Assembly (NCBI GenBank): GCA_024811115.1
Contig: JAKOGH010000155.1
Coordinates: forward strand, 1 to 13,912
Length of the DNA: 13,912 nucleotides
Direction of reading: 5' to 3'
Source of the DNA: Terana coerulea
Taxonomy: Eukaryota > Basidiomycota > Agaricomycetes > Polyporales > Phanerochaetaceae
This document shows, piece after piece, positions 1-9,193 of this stretch. The notes under the pieces are model-generated. The model did not search any database, was not told the origin of the DNA, and saw only the letters and a list, made by a program, of their open reading frames with translations. The stretch's first letter is position 1. Each line of letters begins with the position of its first letter. Both the position numbers and the translations under genes were made by a program.

Positions 1-13
1 CATTCTTGGAAAA

Positions 14-469
14 ATGCATTTTGCCACTATCGCGACGTTGTGCATCATCGCTACAGCAGGCTGCAGCTCAGCATTGCCAATCGCCTCGCCCGTCCCTGTA
101 CCCATCGACGCCGATTCCTTGCCGGCTTCCTTGAAGAACCGTCCTGGGGGTGGGAAGACAGCGGCATACGCCGCAGGCGCACCGCCCGTCAATCCCGTCA
201 TCCAGAACCTGTGGACAACTTGGTGGTCCCGCCGCTCGAATGACCATCTGGAAGCAAGGTACGTCCCGGCGCAACCTTCAAGTTACCGAGTATATCGCAC
301 CAATATGCTGACACGCACTGTACTTGCTAGTCGCACAACAATCCGAGGTAGTCAGGTGTTGGCTGACGTGCCAATGTTGGCAGCTTCTCCACAAACAGAG
401 AGTATATCTTCGGGCTTTGCGGGTGCTCCGCAAGTTGACCCCACTTTGCGAGGGCTGTGTGGTGAATGA
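14..469 (+). CDS. small secreted protein of unknown function (copy 1, N-terminal part)
   Basis: I do not recognise this protein. Exon 1 is 14-258, an intron follows at 259-330 (GTACGT donor, CTGAC branch-like site, GCTAG acceptor) and exon 2 runs to a TGA at 467-469, giving 127 residues. The intron is a multiple of three, so the unspliced frame is also open. Residues 1-20 look like a signal peptide with likely cleavage near SSA-LP. A Pro-rich stretch follows, then GAPPVNPVIQNLW (55-67), WW, and a dibasic RR (73-74). A second, weaker GAPQVDP occurs at 113-119. The start is supported because the duplicate at 1160 begins with the same MHFAT. Relative to that duplicate one base is missing near 443-444, so the last residues may be read in the wrong frame and the real protein may continue into the exons described at 470-927. 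Secretion is inferred; function is unknown. Confidence 0.55.
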   Translation: MHFATIATLCIIATAGCSSALPIASPVPVPIDADSLPASLKNRPGGGKTAAYAAGAPPVNPVIQNLWTTWWSRRSNDHLEARYVPAQPSSYRVYRTNMLTRTVLASRTTIRGSQVLADVPMLAASPQTESISSGFAGAPQVDPTLRGLCGE

Positions 470-927
470 GCCTGTAAGTCGTGTCATAGCCGTCTTGCCT
501 CGTTGAATGCTGACATTCTGCAGAGGGCGGCGTTGACAATCGTCCAGCGGGCTTGGGGGCTCGGGTGCTCGGCGTATGCTGACACCACGGACACCATCGA
601 CTTTCAGACAGCCGAAAAGTCGGACTTTGGGACCATCACATGACGCCGTTATTGCCATATACATATGGAAGGTGACTGGCGCAAATTCCAACTTTCCTTC
701 AGAGATTTTTTGCCACTTTTTGCAGGACCGAAAGTTGGTGGTGCCTCCAGTGCTCATGAGTATATCACGGAGTGTAAGTGCTTATGCCAGGGGTCGAATA
801 GGCGTCACACGTCCGCATCATAGTTTGCTCTGATTTTCCTGATCGCGCATCATATCCAGCCAGGTCCATTCTCATTGCCACAGCTTTCGCAGTGATCGAC
901 GCTCCCGTTGTGATGCCGGTATACTAA
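470..927 (+). other. candidate downstream exons of the secreted-protein gene, frames disrupted
   Basis: Good splice signals continue past the short stop. Candidate introns lie at 474-523 (GTAAGT to CTGCAG), 672-725 (GTGACT to a T-rich TTTGCAG) and 774-859 (GTAAGT to CCAG). Between them are open protein-like segments. The frame from 524 reads on through SAYADTTDTIDFQ to a TGA at 641-643. A second frame gives DAVIAIYIWK up to about 671. The first frame then resumes near 668 with EGDWRKFQLSFRDF. After 859 a frame ending in VIDAPVVMPVY reaches a TAA at 925-927. No single frame joins all of these, so either the gene is decayed or several indels are present. The 672-725 intron and the EGDWRKF segment are mutually exclusive readings. 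I assign no function. Confidence 0.35.
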
Positions 928-968
928 GCACGGGCTCACGCGCTGATAGCTGCGCAGCAGATCCTTAC

Positions 969-977
969 ACAGTATAA
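969..977 (+). promoter_or_regulatory. possible TATA element upstream of copy 2
   Basis: CAGTATAAGAG lies about 185 nt before the ATG at 1160. It is followed by CT-rich sequence and several possible 5' UTR splice donors (for example GGTGAGTTG near 1038). The distance is long for a direct core promoter, so the assignment is tentative. Confidence 0.25.
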
Positions 978-1159
978 GAGCCGGGTTGCTTCAATGCTTT
1001 CGAACAACATCAGAGCTGGTCTCTTTCCAGGCACAGGCTGGTGAGTTGACCGACCGCTCTTCTCCAGTCCAGAGACTTTCTGCCCACCAGTGGTGTCGCA
1101 GCCCTCGATACTTCCCATCACCAACAATCACCCACGCCGGACTTGCGCACCATCCCTGA

Positions 1160-1592
1160 ATGCATTTCGCCACTGCCACGACGTTCTGCATCCTCGCCGC
1201 GGCGGGCTGCAGCTTAGCACTGCCGGTCACCGTACCCGAGCCGGCACCCCTCGACGCCGGTTCCTTGACCTCTTTTTCGAAGCACCTGTCCGGGGCGGAA
1301 AGACGGCGGCGTACGGCGCAGGCGCACCGTCCGTCGACCCTGCCATCCAGAATCTCTGGACAAGCTGGTGGGGACGTCGCTCGAACGGCCGTTCTGAGGC
1401 GAGGTATGGCTTGGCACAGCCTTCACGGTCTGTAGCGGTGTTCTGACACGCGTGCCTTACAGTCCCACGCCGACAAGAGTTTCCGATATTTTAGCCCATG
1501 CGGTAGCAGATCCCCCGCTACCCACCAGTATATCATCAAGCTTCGCGGGTGCTCCGCAAATTGACCCCAGCTTTGTGCAGTCTTTCTGGTGA
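1160..1592 (+). pseudogene. truncated, frameshifted paralogue of the small secreted protein (copy 2)
   Basis: This starts with MHFATATTF and a signal-peptide-like N-terminus matching copy 1. Exon 1 is 1160-1403, intron 1404-1462 (GTATGG to TTACAG), exon 2 1463-1592, ending TGG-TGA. Copy 1 has GGGGGTGGGAAG where this copy has GGGGCGGAAAG, so one G is missing around 1292-1298. The N-terminal frame and the frame carrying GKTAAY, GAPSVDPAIQNLW, WW and RRSN are therefore not joined. With that base allowed for, exon 1 has exactly copy 1's length and the product would be 124 residues ending FAGAPQIDPSFVQSFW. A second donor at 1601 and acceptor at 1655 mirror copy 1's second intron but lead directly to TAA. 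I infer a partial duplicate. If the missing base is a sequencing error, it could still encode a short secreted protein. Confidence 0.6.
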
Positions 1593-1603
1593 ACGAGATC
1601 GTA

Positions 1604-1959
1604 AGTCCTGTCAGCTGTGTTACTTTTTTAAATTGGATACTCACATTTCACGCAGTAATCCAATCAGTGGACAGGCATTGAGGATCAACAATGCAAATCG
1701 TCTGACTTGCGCTGTGCAATCTTACCGTACAGACTGACCCTATGCATATACACGTACTACTATGCTCGTGAGGAATGATTATGTTAATCAAACAACCATG
1801 TCCCCTCACAACAACCGTCTTTCTACTCCATGTATGAATGTACATCTTCTATGCCACACAGTCTATCTGAGGTGTCGTACATGTACAAAGCGAGAACAAT
1901 TGTGATTATGTTGGCATAGGATACAGGTTCGCTTGAGTTGGTCCCACGAAATTCAGCGC
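1604..1959. other. intergenic spacer between convergent genes
   Basis: This stretch of about 350 nt holds the 3' side of copy 2 (including an intron-like segment ending at 1655) and the 3' flank of the minus-strand CYP505. It is relatively AT-rich around 1740-1920, as expected for 3' untranslated and polyadenylation regions. I see no convincing ORF, RNA gene or repeat in it. Confidence 0.5.
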
Positions 1960-4900
1960 TTATTCGAAGACATCCGTAGCAAACCTCTCGGAAACTACAG
2001 TGTTGAAGTACTCCTTTGCTTTCTCCACGTCGTCAAAGTGATTCTGGGCTTGGATGATCTCAACCAGCTTTTCCTTGACGGCAATCGCCATCTTGCCAGA
2101 CCCGCAGACATAGAGCTGGTGCGTAAGTCGTCAGTACCTTGTTCCTATGATATCAGTGGAGTTACTGACCTTAGCCCCGGACTGCCACGCCGAGACGACA
2201 TCAGCACGGTCATGCCAGATACGACTGTAAATGGGGTATTGATGAGTTGCAAATCTCAAACCTAGGAGATGGTAGGCTCACTCTTGCACGTATTTGCAGC
2301 CGGCCGACTCTTCGGTTGCCCTCGAGAACGCTGGCCTCACGTCGACGACACCCAGGTCGACCCAAGTTTTTAGGTCGGAATCCGAGTACAAGTAATCCTG
2401 CGCTGGGGAACGGCATCCGAAGAAGAGAGTACTCTTCGCGACCGCCCTGCCAGACGCCTTCTGGATCGCCCGCTCCTGCAGGAACCCGCGCATCGGCGCG
2501 AGGCCGGAGCCGGCGCAGAACATCACGAGCGGAACTGAGAGGTCCGTCGGCGGGTGGAACGCGGCGTGCGACGGGCGGACCGCGAGCTGCACCTTGTCGT
2601 GCGCACGCAGCTCGGCGAGGAACGTCGACGCGACCCCGAGGAAGGGCTCGCTGCGCCCCGAGATCGCGGGGCCTCGAGCACGCTGATCGTGAGCGAGACA
2701 CGCTGCGCGTCGGCGAGCGGCGAGGAGGAGATGGAGTACTGCCGGACGCGCATGCTCGGGAGCAGCTGCAGGAACGCGCCGAAGGAGAGCTGGATCTGCG
2801 GGTAGTCCTCCAGGATGTCCAGGACGCTGAGGCGCTTTGCAAGGACCTTCTCCGTGTACGCGCTGGCCAACTCGGTCAGAGCGGTCTCCGCACCGCTGGA
2901 CTTGGCCGCGTCGATTAGGACCCGTAGATCCCGAGTCGTGGCTGGTTGCGACAGCTCGACGTAGCCGCTCAGGAGCGTAAAGACATTGATGGGACGTCCT
3001 GTAGGAAGTGGAGATGGTCCTGCTGTACTGATAGTAATCTATTGGTCTCTTGTCAGCAAGGTATACGAGTTAAATATTCATGTGCTGACCTCTTGCTCGC
3101 CCAACAAGCCGAAGCGGGCAAGTGCTCGCCGTACATCTCGCTGTGGGTTGACGGGAAGACTATAAAAGAGGTGAGTATTACATTATTACAAAAGAGTAGC
3201 TCACGTACATGGCGAGATAGTCTCCGCTGCGATAGGTGACCCCTTCGGGCAATTGGAACTCTGTTATTTATAAGCATTGTACTTTTGATCATCTTAGCGT
3301 TAAACACCTACCGATATGTCTCTTCACCGGTGCGTCGGGGTGTGTAAGAATCTTATTCTCCACGACCGTCCCCAGTGAAGCTGCAGCTTGGCGCAGGATG
3401 GCCGCCCTATTGGACCCCGCGTCAACAGTCGTCACCTGGATTCCTCCATCCATATCCTCAGATCCCGCCGTTCCGTAAGCCTGCCATCCTAATGAGCCGG
3501 CCGCGCATCACACTCAACCAAGCTGGGCGTACCTTCTCAAGCGTCTCCCATAGCCCCGATTCCCATTTGTCGAAACCCTCGAACAGATCTCCGGAGCCCG
3601 CATCGCCGGCACCGCGGTTCACAAGCCGCTTGCCACCATGCTCAGCCACAACTTCGTCAACTAGCGTGGGGATCCGCTGGTATGTCTGCACCCAGTCGCG
3701 GTTGCCGCAGCCGAACACCGCGAACGACACGTCTGCAAAGTCCTGGCCCTTGACCGTGGAGAGCCACTCGACAAAGTGCGCGGCATTGTCAGCGGGTTGT
3801 CCTGATCAACGTTATATGACATGGCTGTATGCACCTGAGATAACTTCGCTTACCTTCGTACGACGCGGTGACAATGGCGATTGGGCCGTCGGATGGAAGG
3901 TGGCCTGCAGCAGAGTCCAACGTCCCGATAGTCGCTTTGAAGCCTACGGGATGCAGTTGAGCGAGGGCAAGTGAAGACTCATTCCATCACACTTACCATG
4001 TCTTGCGGCATCCGAAGCGATTCTCTGCGCAAACACCTCCGACGTGCCCGTGTTTGAACCGTACAGCACATACATCGGCTTCTTCTCGCCACCCTTGCTC
4101 GCCGCCTCAGCCGCCTCCGAGTCCTTTCCGTCCGGAGCGCCATGCGATTTGAGCAAGGTGGACGACGATGAGAACACAGGGACGATGCCCTTCTTGTCCG
4201 TACGCGGAATGGCGTGGATGTAGAAGTCGTGTGGCTTGATCGTCAGCGTCTGCTTCAAGTGCAGGTCGTACGACGGATCGTCCATGACGAATGTGAAGCG
4301 CTGCATGAGACACACCAGCGCGATTTGCGCTTCTTGCCAAGCGAACGGCCGGCCCTGTGTCGCTCAAGCGTAAGCCAGACATGGACATGCCAGCAAATTT
4401 GATGCTTACGATGCAGGCTCGCAGACCGTAGCCAAAGGGCTGCCACGACTCCGGCTACGCAAATTCAGTACTTGAAGGTACCAAGATTATCGGGGAACTC
4501 ACCGGCATTGCCTCGAATTTGCCGTCAAGCATTCGTTCAGGGCGGAACTCCTCAGCCTGCGCGAGTTGTTAGACGTTCGGGCAATTAACAAGAACAACAA
4601 AAAACGAGACCTACATCCTCACCCCAAACTTTCGGGTCCCGATGAACCATGTAGATAACACCGAAGATCACGACATCCTTCTCGACAGCATATTTTCCAT
4701 TCGACAGCGTGATGTCCTCGTACGGCGCCATAGCACGCACAGGAGCTGGGGGCCCGAGGCGCATTGCTTCCCGCATGACGGCTGCACCACGTTCTTAGGA
4801 ATGCATATAAAGGATAAAAGGCTGAGGTGCTTACCAATGAGATAGGGAAGCTTGTGGACGTCGTCGATTGTTATTGGGCGGTCTCCGATCATGGTGTCTA

Positions 4901-6341
4901 CTTCTTCGCGCAGTTTCCGCATCGCTTCGGGATTCTTGAGGAGGTGATACATAATGAAAGTCAACATGCCTACAGCACACAGACGATGAGTCATTTTCCG
5001 CCGCTATATGTCTAATCACGTACCTGATGTTGTCTCATGGCCTGACAAATCACATCGAGTTAAATAAGCAGCAACAAATGGTCATGGAGAGCTACTTACC
5101 AGCAATAAGGAAAGTTAGAAGCTATAGTAGGGATGCATGAGCGAGAGAACTGTTTCGAGGTTACGGTGAAGACGTACGTTTCGTTTGATGTTGTCGTCCG
5201 ACAACCCGAGGCCGGTCTCCTTGTCCTTGCCGGTCATCATCAGGTTAAGGATATCCTTCTTGTCGGTCGGATGCGCTTTGCGCTCTTCCAGGACTATCAT
5301 GGTGATCAAAGTCAGTCACAAACAGCAGGATGCGAAATAACGATCCATACTGTCGTCAACGTATTTCATCAGCACTTTCATGTCATGCTCATACTTCGCA
5401 TTGCTACCTCTCATGAGGGAGTTCACAATGCCTGGTCTTTTGGCACGAAGGCCAGACTCGATGAGGAAGTCGCTCATGGCGGAGGCGAACGGATGCGGCC
5501 CGTCCTGCGAGCACGAAATTTGTAAAGTAGCGGGTTAGGGTTCAACGACCAGTAGACGTACAATATAAAACGTGTTCATGCTGCGAGTCCCCAGACGATT
5601 GTTGAGCTCGCGGGATAGGTTATATCGGAAAAAGGGAGACGTACCGGTAGGACATGGCGCATAATGAAATGGCTTCCAGTGTGAGCGCAGTGAAGTCATT
5701 AGCGGGGTCAATTTTGTAGTGTGGACCGAATCTACGTCGAGGATGGTCAGACCGGAAATAGGTGGATGAAACGTGTAGCCTTACCGCTCCCATTTCAGCA
5801 CGAGCTGAGAGACGACGTCAACCATATCATCGAACATGTTGCGCGTATTCATGGTGCTGAAGGCGGGCATCAGGATCCGGTCTGTTCGTCGCAACTCTGA
5901 GTACAGTTGCACGGTAAGGCTAGCGGGACGACCCACGCGCGATGTGCCAATTCTCTTCCTCGATGTGAGCCTGATTTCTGCGGTTAAGCATTTCTGTGGG
6001 CGATAAAAGGGAGCCTGTACGTACGGTGAAGAGTCCATCGCTGGTCGCATTGCGGACCTGCATGAGGTTGGGATTGAGGGTTTTTCGAAAACGTTTTTCA
6101 TTGGAAACTTCATGGAGGAGCTCCTGTGTGCTAATTACGACGATCTTCGTGCCTATGGACACGCTCAGCCGCCTCTCGACCAAAAATGATGAAAGCACGA
6201 CTTACCGACCATGTTCAGCTGGTAAATCTCGCCGTACTGTTTGGCGAGCAAGCTAAACGATTGGATAGGCAGCTCGCTGTCGATGGACGGTGCATGCCCT
6301 AAGAAGGGGATTGAAGGAGGATACGGGATAGGTGTGGACAT
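1960..6341 (-). CDS. CYP505: CYP505 self-sufficient P450-reductase fusion (fatty-acid subterminal hydroxylase), one frameshift
   Basis: The family fuses a P450 to its NADPH reductase and hydroxylates fatty acids near the omega end. The ATG is at 6341-6339, where the conserved N-terminus begins (MSTPIPYPPSIPFLGHAP). Twenty-three exons with 22 GT-AG introns of 48-64 nt join without a stop. Exon ends on the minus strand: 6206, 6025, 5937, 5785, 5645, 5562, 5351, 5178, 5100, 5024, 4835, 4615, 4503, 4410, 3997, 3854, 3533, 3312, 3209, 3090, 2282, 2170, 1960. Motifs: AGHETT (264-269), ExxR E320/R323, heme loop FGYGLRACIG with Cys403, linker about 460-497, FMN site GSNTGT (503-508), FAD motif RQYSIS (839-844), NADPH region CAGSGLAP (about 915-922), C-terminus FATDVFE. 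A one-base gap near 2668-2671 breaks the frame after VLEAP (about 864). With it allowed for, the length is 1062 residues, normal for the family. Sequence error or recent inactivation are both possible. Confidence 0.93.
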
Positions 6342-6389
6342 TGTACAGTGGGCTGTAGTTCGCTGGCTGAGACCTGCAGAGTATGCCCA

Positions 6390-6399
6390 GTATATATAC
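6390..6399 (-). promoter_or_regulatory. TATA box of the CYP505 gene
   Basis: On the minus strand GGTATATATACTGG lies about 50 nt upstream of the ATG at 6341. This is a typical position for a fungal TATA element with a short leader. The assignment rests on motif and spacing only. Confidence 0.55.
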
Positions 6400-6509
6400 C
6401 ATGTCCATCTCTGCAAGTGTCACTGGTTCATTAGGCGAATAGTTTTCCGAGATGCAGAGGCGCGCCGCCACCGAGCAGAATGAGTGCATGTACTCACGTA
6501 TGCCCGTCT

Positions 6510-6535
6510 CCCGCCCCCGCCGGCATCAGGGCGGG
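6510..6535. repeat. GC-rich inverted repeat (potential hairpin)
   Basis: CCCGCCC (6510-6516) is perfectly complementary to GGGCGGG (6529-6535) across a 12-nt loop. It sits about 170 nt upstream of the CYP505 start. GC-rich CCCCGC cores of this type resemble binding sites of fungal C2H2 repressors of the Mig1/CreA class, but this is only a motif resemblance. Confidence 0.4.
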
Positions 6536-7150
6536 CAGTCATCGATGACTATCCCCCATGACAAGCTTCCGAAAGAGTGGTCGGCAGTCGGCTATACTGC
6601 AGAAACGAAGTAGTGATGTCAAAGTACTCGGCCGAGGCCTGCAATCATGTGCATCACTTGGATGTATTGCGGCCATGAGAGCAGCATTCGCTAAACGACG
6701 CTCAGCAAGCCAAGCAACACCTATATGTAATTGATAGGAGGGGAAGTTCCGGACGGTGTGCGGTCTCACGCGGTCGGCGGTCGATGTTGGATGGGTAGTG
6801 TCTACGCGTGAGTCGCGCACGCAGGCAATGCAGTGAGGATAGCCTGTTTATTGGGTGGGAGAGCCTGGTAAACACCGGGATAATCAGCATCACTAACGGG
6901 CCTGCGCGTTCCGAGGGAGATCGGGTAGAGAGAACGCATAAGATGCTTTGCGAGAAAGAAGTATAACGCACTCATAGAGGTATCGTCTTCCCGGCACACA
7001 CTACACTGCGGGTACTCGGACGTTGGGAGAGTACACCCGAGTCCTCTGCACCTGAAAACCTGCCGCTCCGAAGCTGGCCTTGGGTGTTCGGCAAGCATGC
7101 ATGAAAGCTGCGTTGGGAAAAATTTTGGCAGGTCGAGGATGCTTCCACGT

Positions 7151-7158
7151 TATATAAA
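7151..7158 (+). promoter_or_regulatory. TATATAAA core-promoter-like element
   Basis: A strong TATATAAA lies on the plus strand about 440 nt before the BTB start codon. Short reading frames follow it, including an ATG near 7197 with 23 codons. It could drive the BTB transcript with a long, possibly spliced leader containing upstream ORFs, or a separate short transcript. Confidence 0.35.
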
Positions 7159-7597
7159 TCGCTGATTTTGCCGCATATATGCAGGGCCATTGCAGATGAA
7201 GCCGCAAGAACATGGAAGTACGAACTCTGGACTGCAGGTGGGCGCTATCCTACAACACGGCGCATAGGCGCTATATTACATAATCAATGGGATGAAGCAG
7301 ACGCCAAGCAGAGTGGCATTCCCCGCCGCTGTCCTCTCACCGCAATATCTTGCTTGAACCAGTTCACCGCTAGTTTCCATCGCAGATCTGCAGGTTTCAC
7401 TCACTCAAAACCTGTGTATTGGGAATAGCATTCGCTGCGCAGATAGATACGCCACGCCCACCCCGCATTGACCTACTAAGTACTGACTCGGACTTGCCCT
7501 GCAAGCATTCATTGGCACCGTTGCTACACTTCGTGAGTAAATGACACTAGTCTGAAGCTCAGCATTTGGATTTGAATACGGAGTACAGAAGGACTTG

Positions 7598-8732
7598 ATG
7601 TCCGAAACGGGTCGCACTGAGTCAACCGACGCGGAGCACATGCTCGAAACAAACGAATCCACCACTCAGACGTCCGGGCAGTCGAGCCCTGTCCTAGTAG
7701 ACACTCCCGATGCTAAAGTCGAGACAAACCCATCAGCTCCCCCACCTCGAGAGCCGCACCCTGAACTCTCATTCGAGGACGGTAATGTGATCGTCGTGGC
7801 AGGAAGCACGTCGTACAGGGTGCATCGCAGCGTGCTGTCCCGTAAATCTGCGTTATTCAAGGACCTCCTCAGTCTTCCGCAGCCTGAGAGTGCAGAGAAG
7901 GTGGATGGAATGCCAGTCGTGCCACTGCTAGATTCTGCGGAGGATGTGAGTATGCTCATGGACGCGATATACAATGGGACGAAGTAAGTACTCCTTTTGT
8001 GTCCTGAGGTGCTCACGTTAAGCCTCGAAACAGATACAAGTACCGCGACGATGAAGCTCCGGCATGGAACACGGTGCACAAGCTCCTCGTGCTCGGCACA
8101 AAGTACCAAGTCGAAGAGCTCCGGGACGAGGCTATCCACCAACTGAATGGCCGCTACCCGAAGAAGATCACCGATTGGGACTACACCTGCCGCACCGACT
8201 CCGAAACGTCCTCGACCATCGTCGTCTCGTATCCCATCGAGGAAGATCTCGTCATCGCGAACGTCGCCCGCGCAATGGACCTGCCCGATGTCCACCTCGC
8301 CGCGCTCTACGGCTGCTGCTCGCTGCCGTTCGACGTGCTTGTCCGCGGGCGTGTCCTCGAGGACGGCACGTCCGAGCAACTCTGCCCAGACGACCTCATC
8401 GCGTGCCTGCAGGGCAAGGAGAACCTCCTCGTCGCCGCCCGCGCGGACCTCCGCATGCACCTGTTCGTGCCCGACGAGCGCCCGGTCTCGTGTGCGTCGC
8501 ACGAGTGCGCGCCGAAGGTGGGCGAGCTTAACACGAAGTGGCGCGCGATGGAGGCGCGCCCGCGGCGGCTGTACGACCCCTGCGGCCGGACGACGACGAG
8601 ATCGAGAAGGACTGCGTCGACGCTGGTCTGTGCCACGAGTGTGTCAAGTTCTACCTCGCGCGGCATGCGTCGTTACGCCAGGAGATCCGGAATAATTTGG
8701 CGAAATACATTTGTGCGACGAAGATATCGTAG
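7598..8732 (+). CDS. BTB/POZ domain protein, one frameshift near the C-terminus
   Basis: BTB domains mediate dimerisation and often recruit Cullin-3 ligases or transcription factors; the partner of this one is unknown. Exon 1 is 7598-7983, intron 7984-8033 (GTAAGT to AACAG), exon 2 8034-8732. The N-terminal 55 or so residues are Ser/Thr-rich and low complexity. The BTB fold covers about 60-165: FEDGNVIVVAGSTSYRVHRS, then SRKSALFKDLL, then an acidic strand and LLVLGTKYQVEELRDEAIHQ. The C-terminal part ends with a small Cys cluster (DCVDAGLCHEC) and an amphipathic segment, as in related mushroom proteins. After RRLYDP the frame is lost at a CCCC run (8577-8580), and the family-like tail continues in the next frame to TAG at 8730-8732. 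Allowing one extra C gives exactly 361 residues. Uncorrected, translation would run to 8817 with an unrelated Arg-rich tail. The ATG at 7598 is the first one in frame. Confidence 0.85.
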
Positions 8733-9193
8733 GTGTGTGACCCTGGGGCACGTCTGTACACCATACATTGCTGACAGTGACTTTATAGTTGACTACGATT
8801 CCGCTATTTTTGGGTGATTTTATCAGGGCGGGTATTCTATCGCTTTCGCTGTTCATATGCTTCCCCATTGTACACTGAACGTCTTGTATTGTAGCTTGTA
8901 GTATATCGGAAAGACAGCAATTATGCACAATCTCAGTCACTGTTTAACACTCGACGGCTACATGTGCATTCACAATGCGAGAAGCCGGCGGCTGCACCGA
9001 TGGAAATAATCAGCAGCTTTTGCTATCCTCCTACCGACAATTGTCACTATCTAAACCACACGCCTTGTTAGAATCGCAGGATATTTCAGAATAATTGCTG
9101 AATGATTACGATGAATATAATACGAATGGTTGACTAGACGATACAAGTTGAGGCGGACAGAAAAACGAACATAGCACAAGGAGTGAATACGCC
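8733..9193. other. intergenic spacer between convergent BTB and FunK1 genes
   Basis: About 460 nt of AT-rich sequence, presumably the two 3' untranslated regions and polyadenylation sites. The uncorrected BTB frame would stop at 8815-8817 inside it. No convincing ORF, RNA gene or repeat was seen. Confidence 0.5.

Larger units (their letters stand above)
14..1603 (+). repeat. tandem duplication: 14-476 repeated at 1160-1603
   Basis: The two segments align from the start codon through exon 1, intron 1, exon 2 and the donor of a second intron (GTAAGT at 474 and at 1601). Exon 1 is 245 nt in copy 1 and 244 nt in copy 2, and both first introns lie at the same codon. Shared protein features are MHFAT, GKTAAY, GAP-x-V-x-P, QNLWT-x-WW, RRSN and FAGAPQ. 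Similarity fades after the second donor, and nothing resembling copy 1's exon 3 region is found after copy 2. The duplication therefore appears to include only the 5' half. The copies are in the same orientation about 1.15 kb apart. Confidence 0.8.
6342..7597. other. 1.25-kb divergent intergenic region between CYP505 and the BTB gene
   Basis: The region lies between two genes transcribed away from each other, so it should carry both promoters. It holds the CYP505 TATA box (6390-6399), a GC-rich inverted repeat (6510-6535) and a strong plus-strand TATA motif (7151-7158). Several overlapping ORFs of 60-98 codons on both strands have no recognisable motif, no splice partners and no protein-like composition; I treat them as chance. 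A TACTAAG branch-like motif near 7476, followed by pyrimidine-rich sequence, leaves room for a spliced 5' leader of the BTB gene. Confidence 0.5.

Noticed and set aside
278..757. 159-codon minus-strand ORF
   Set aside because: It overlaps the spliced plus-strand segments, lacks recognisable motifs and is not preserved as a frame in the duplicated copy.
2667..2672. Programmed ribosomal frameshifting as a cause of the frame breaks
   Set aside because: The breaks are at unrelated places, include both missing and extra bases, and show no shared slippery heptamer with downstream structure.
2247..2918. 223-codon plus-strand ORF, Arg/Gly-rich
   Set aside because: It is the GC-rich antisense shadow of the large CYP505 exon (3038-2282), with low-complexity composition and no motif.
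7168..7428. 86-codon plus ORF downstream of the TATATAAA motif
   Set aside because: It starts at a TTG rather than an ATG, has no motif and no splice partners; more likely chance reading in a leader or intergenic DNA.
7666..8502. 278-codon minus-strand ORF
   Set aside because: It lies antisense to both BTB exons and reads through the BTB intron; the plus strand has clear domain motifs and splice sites.
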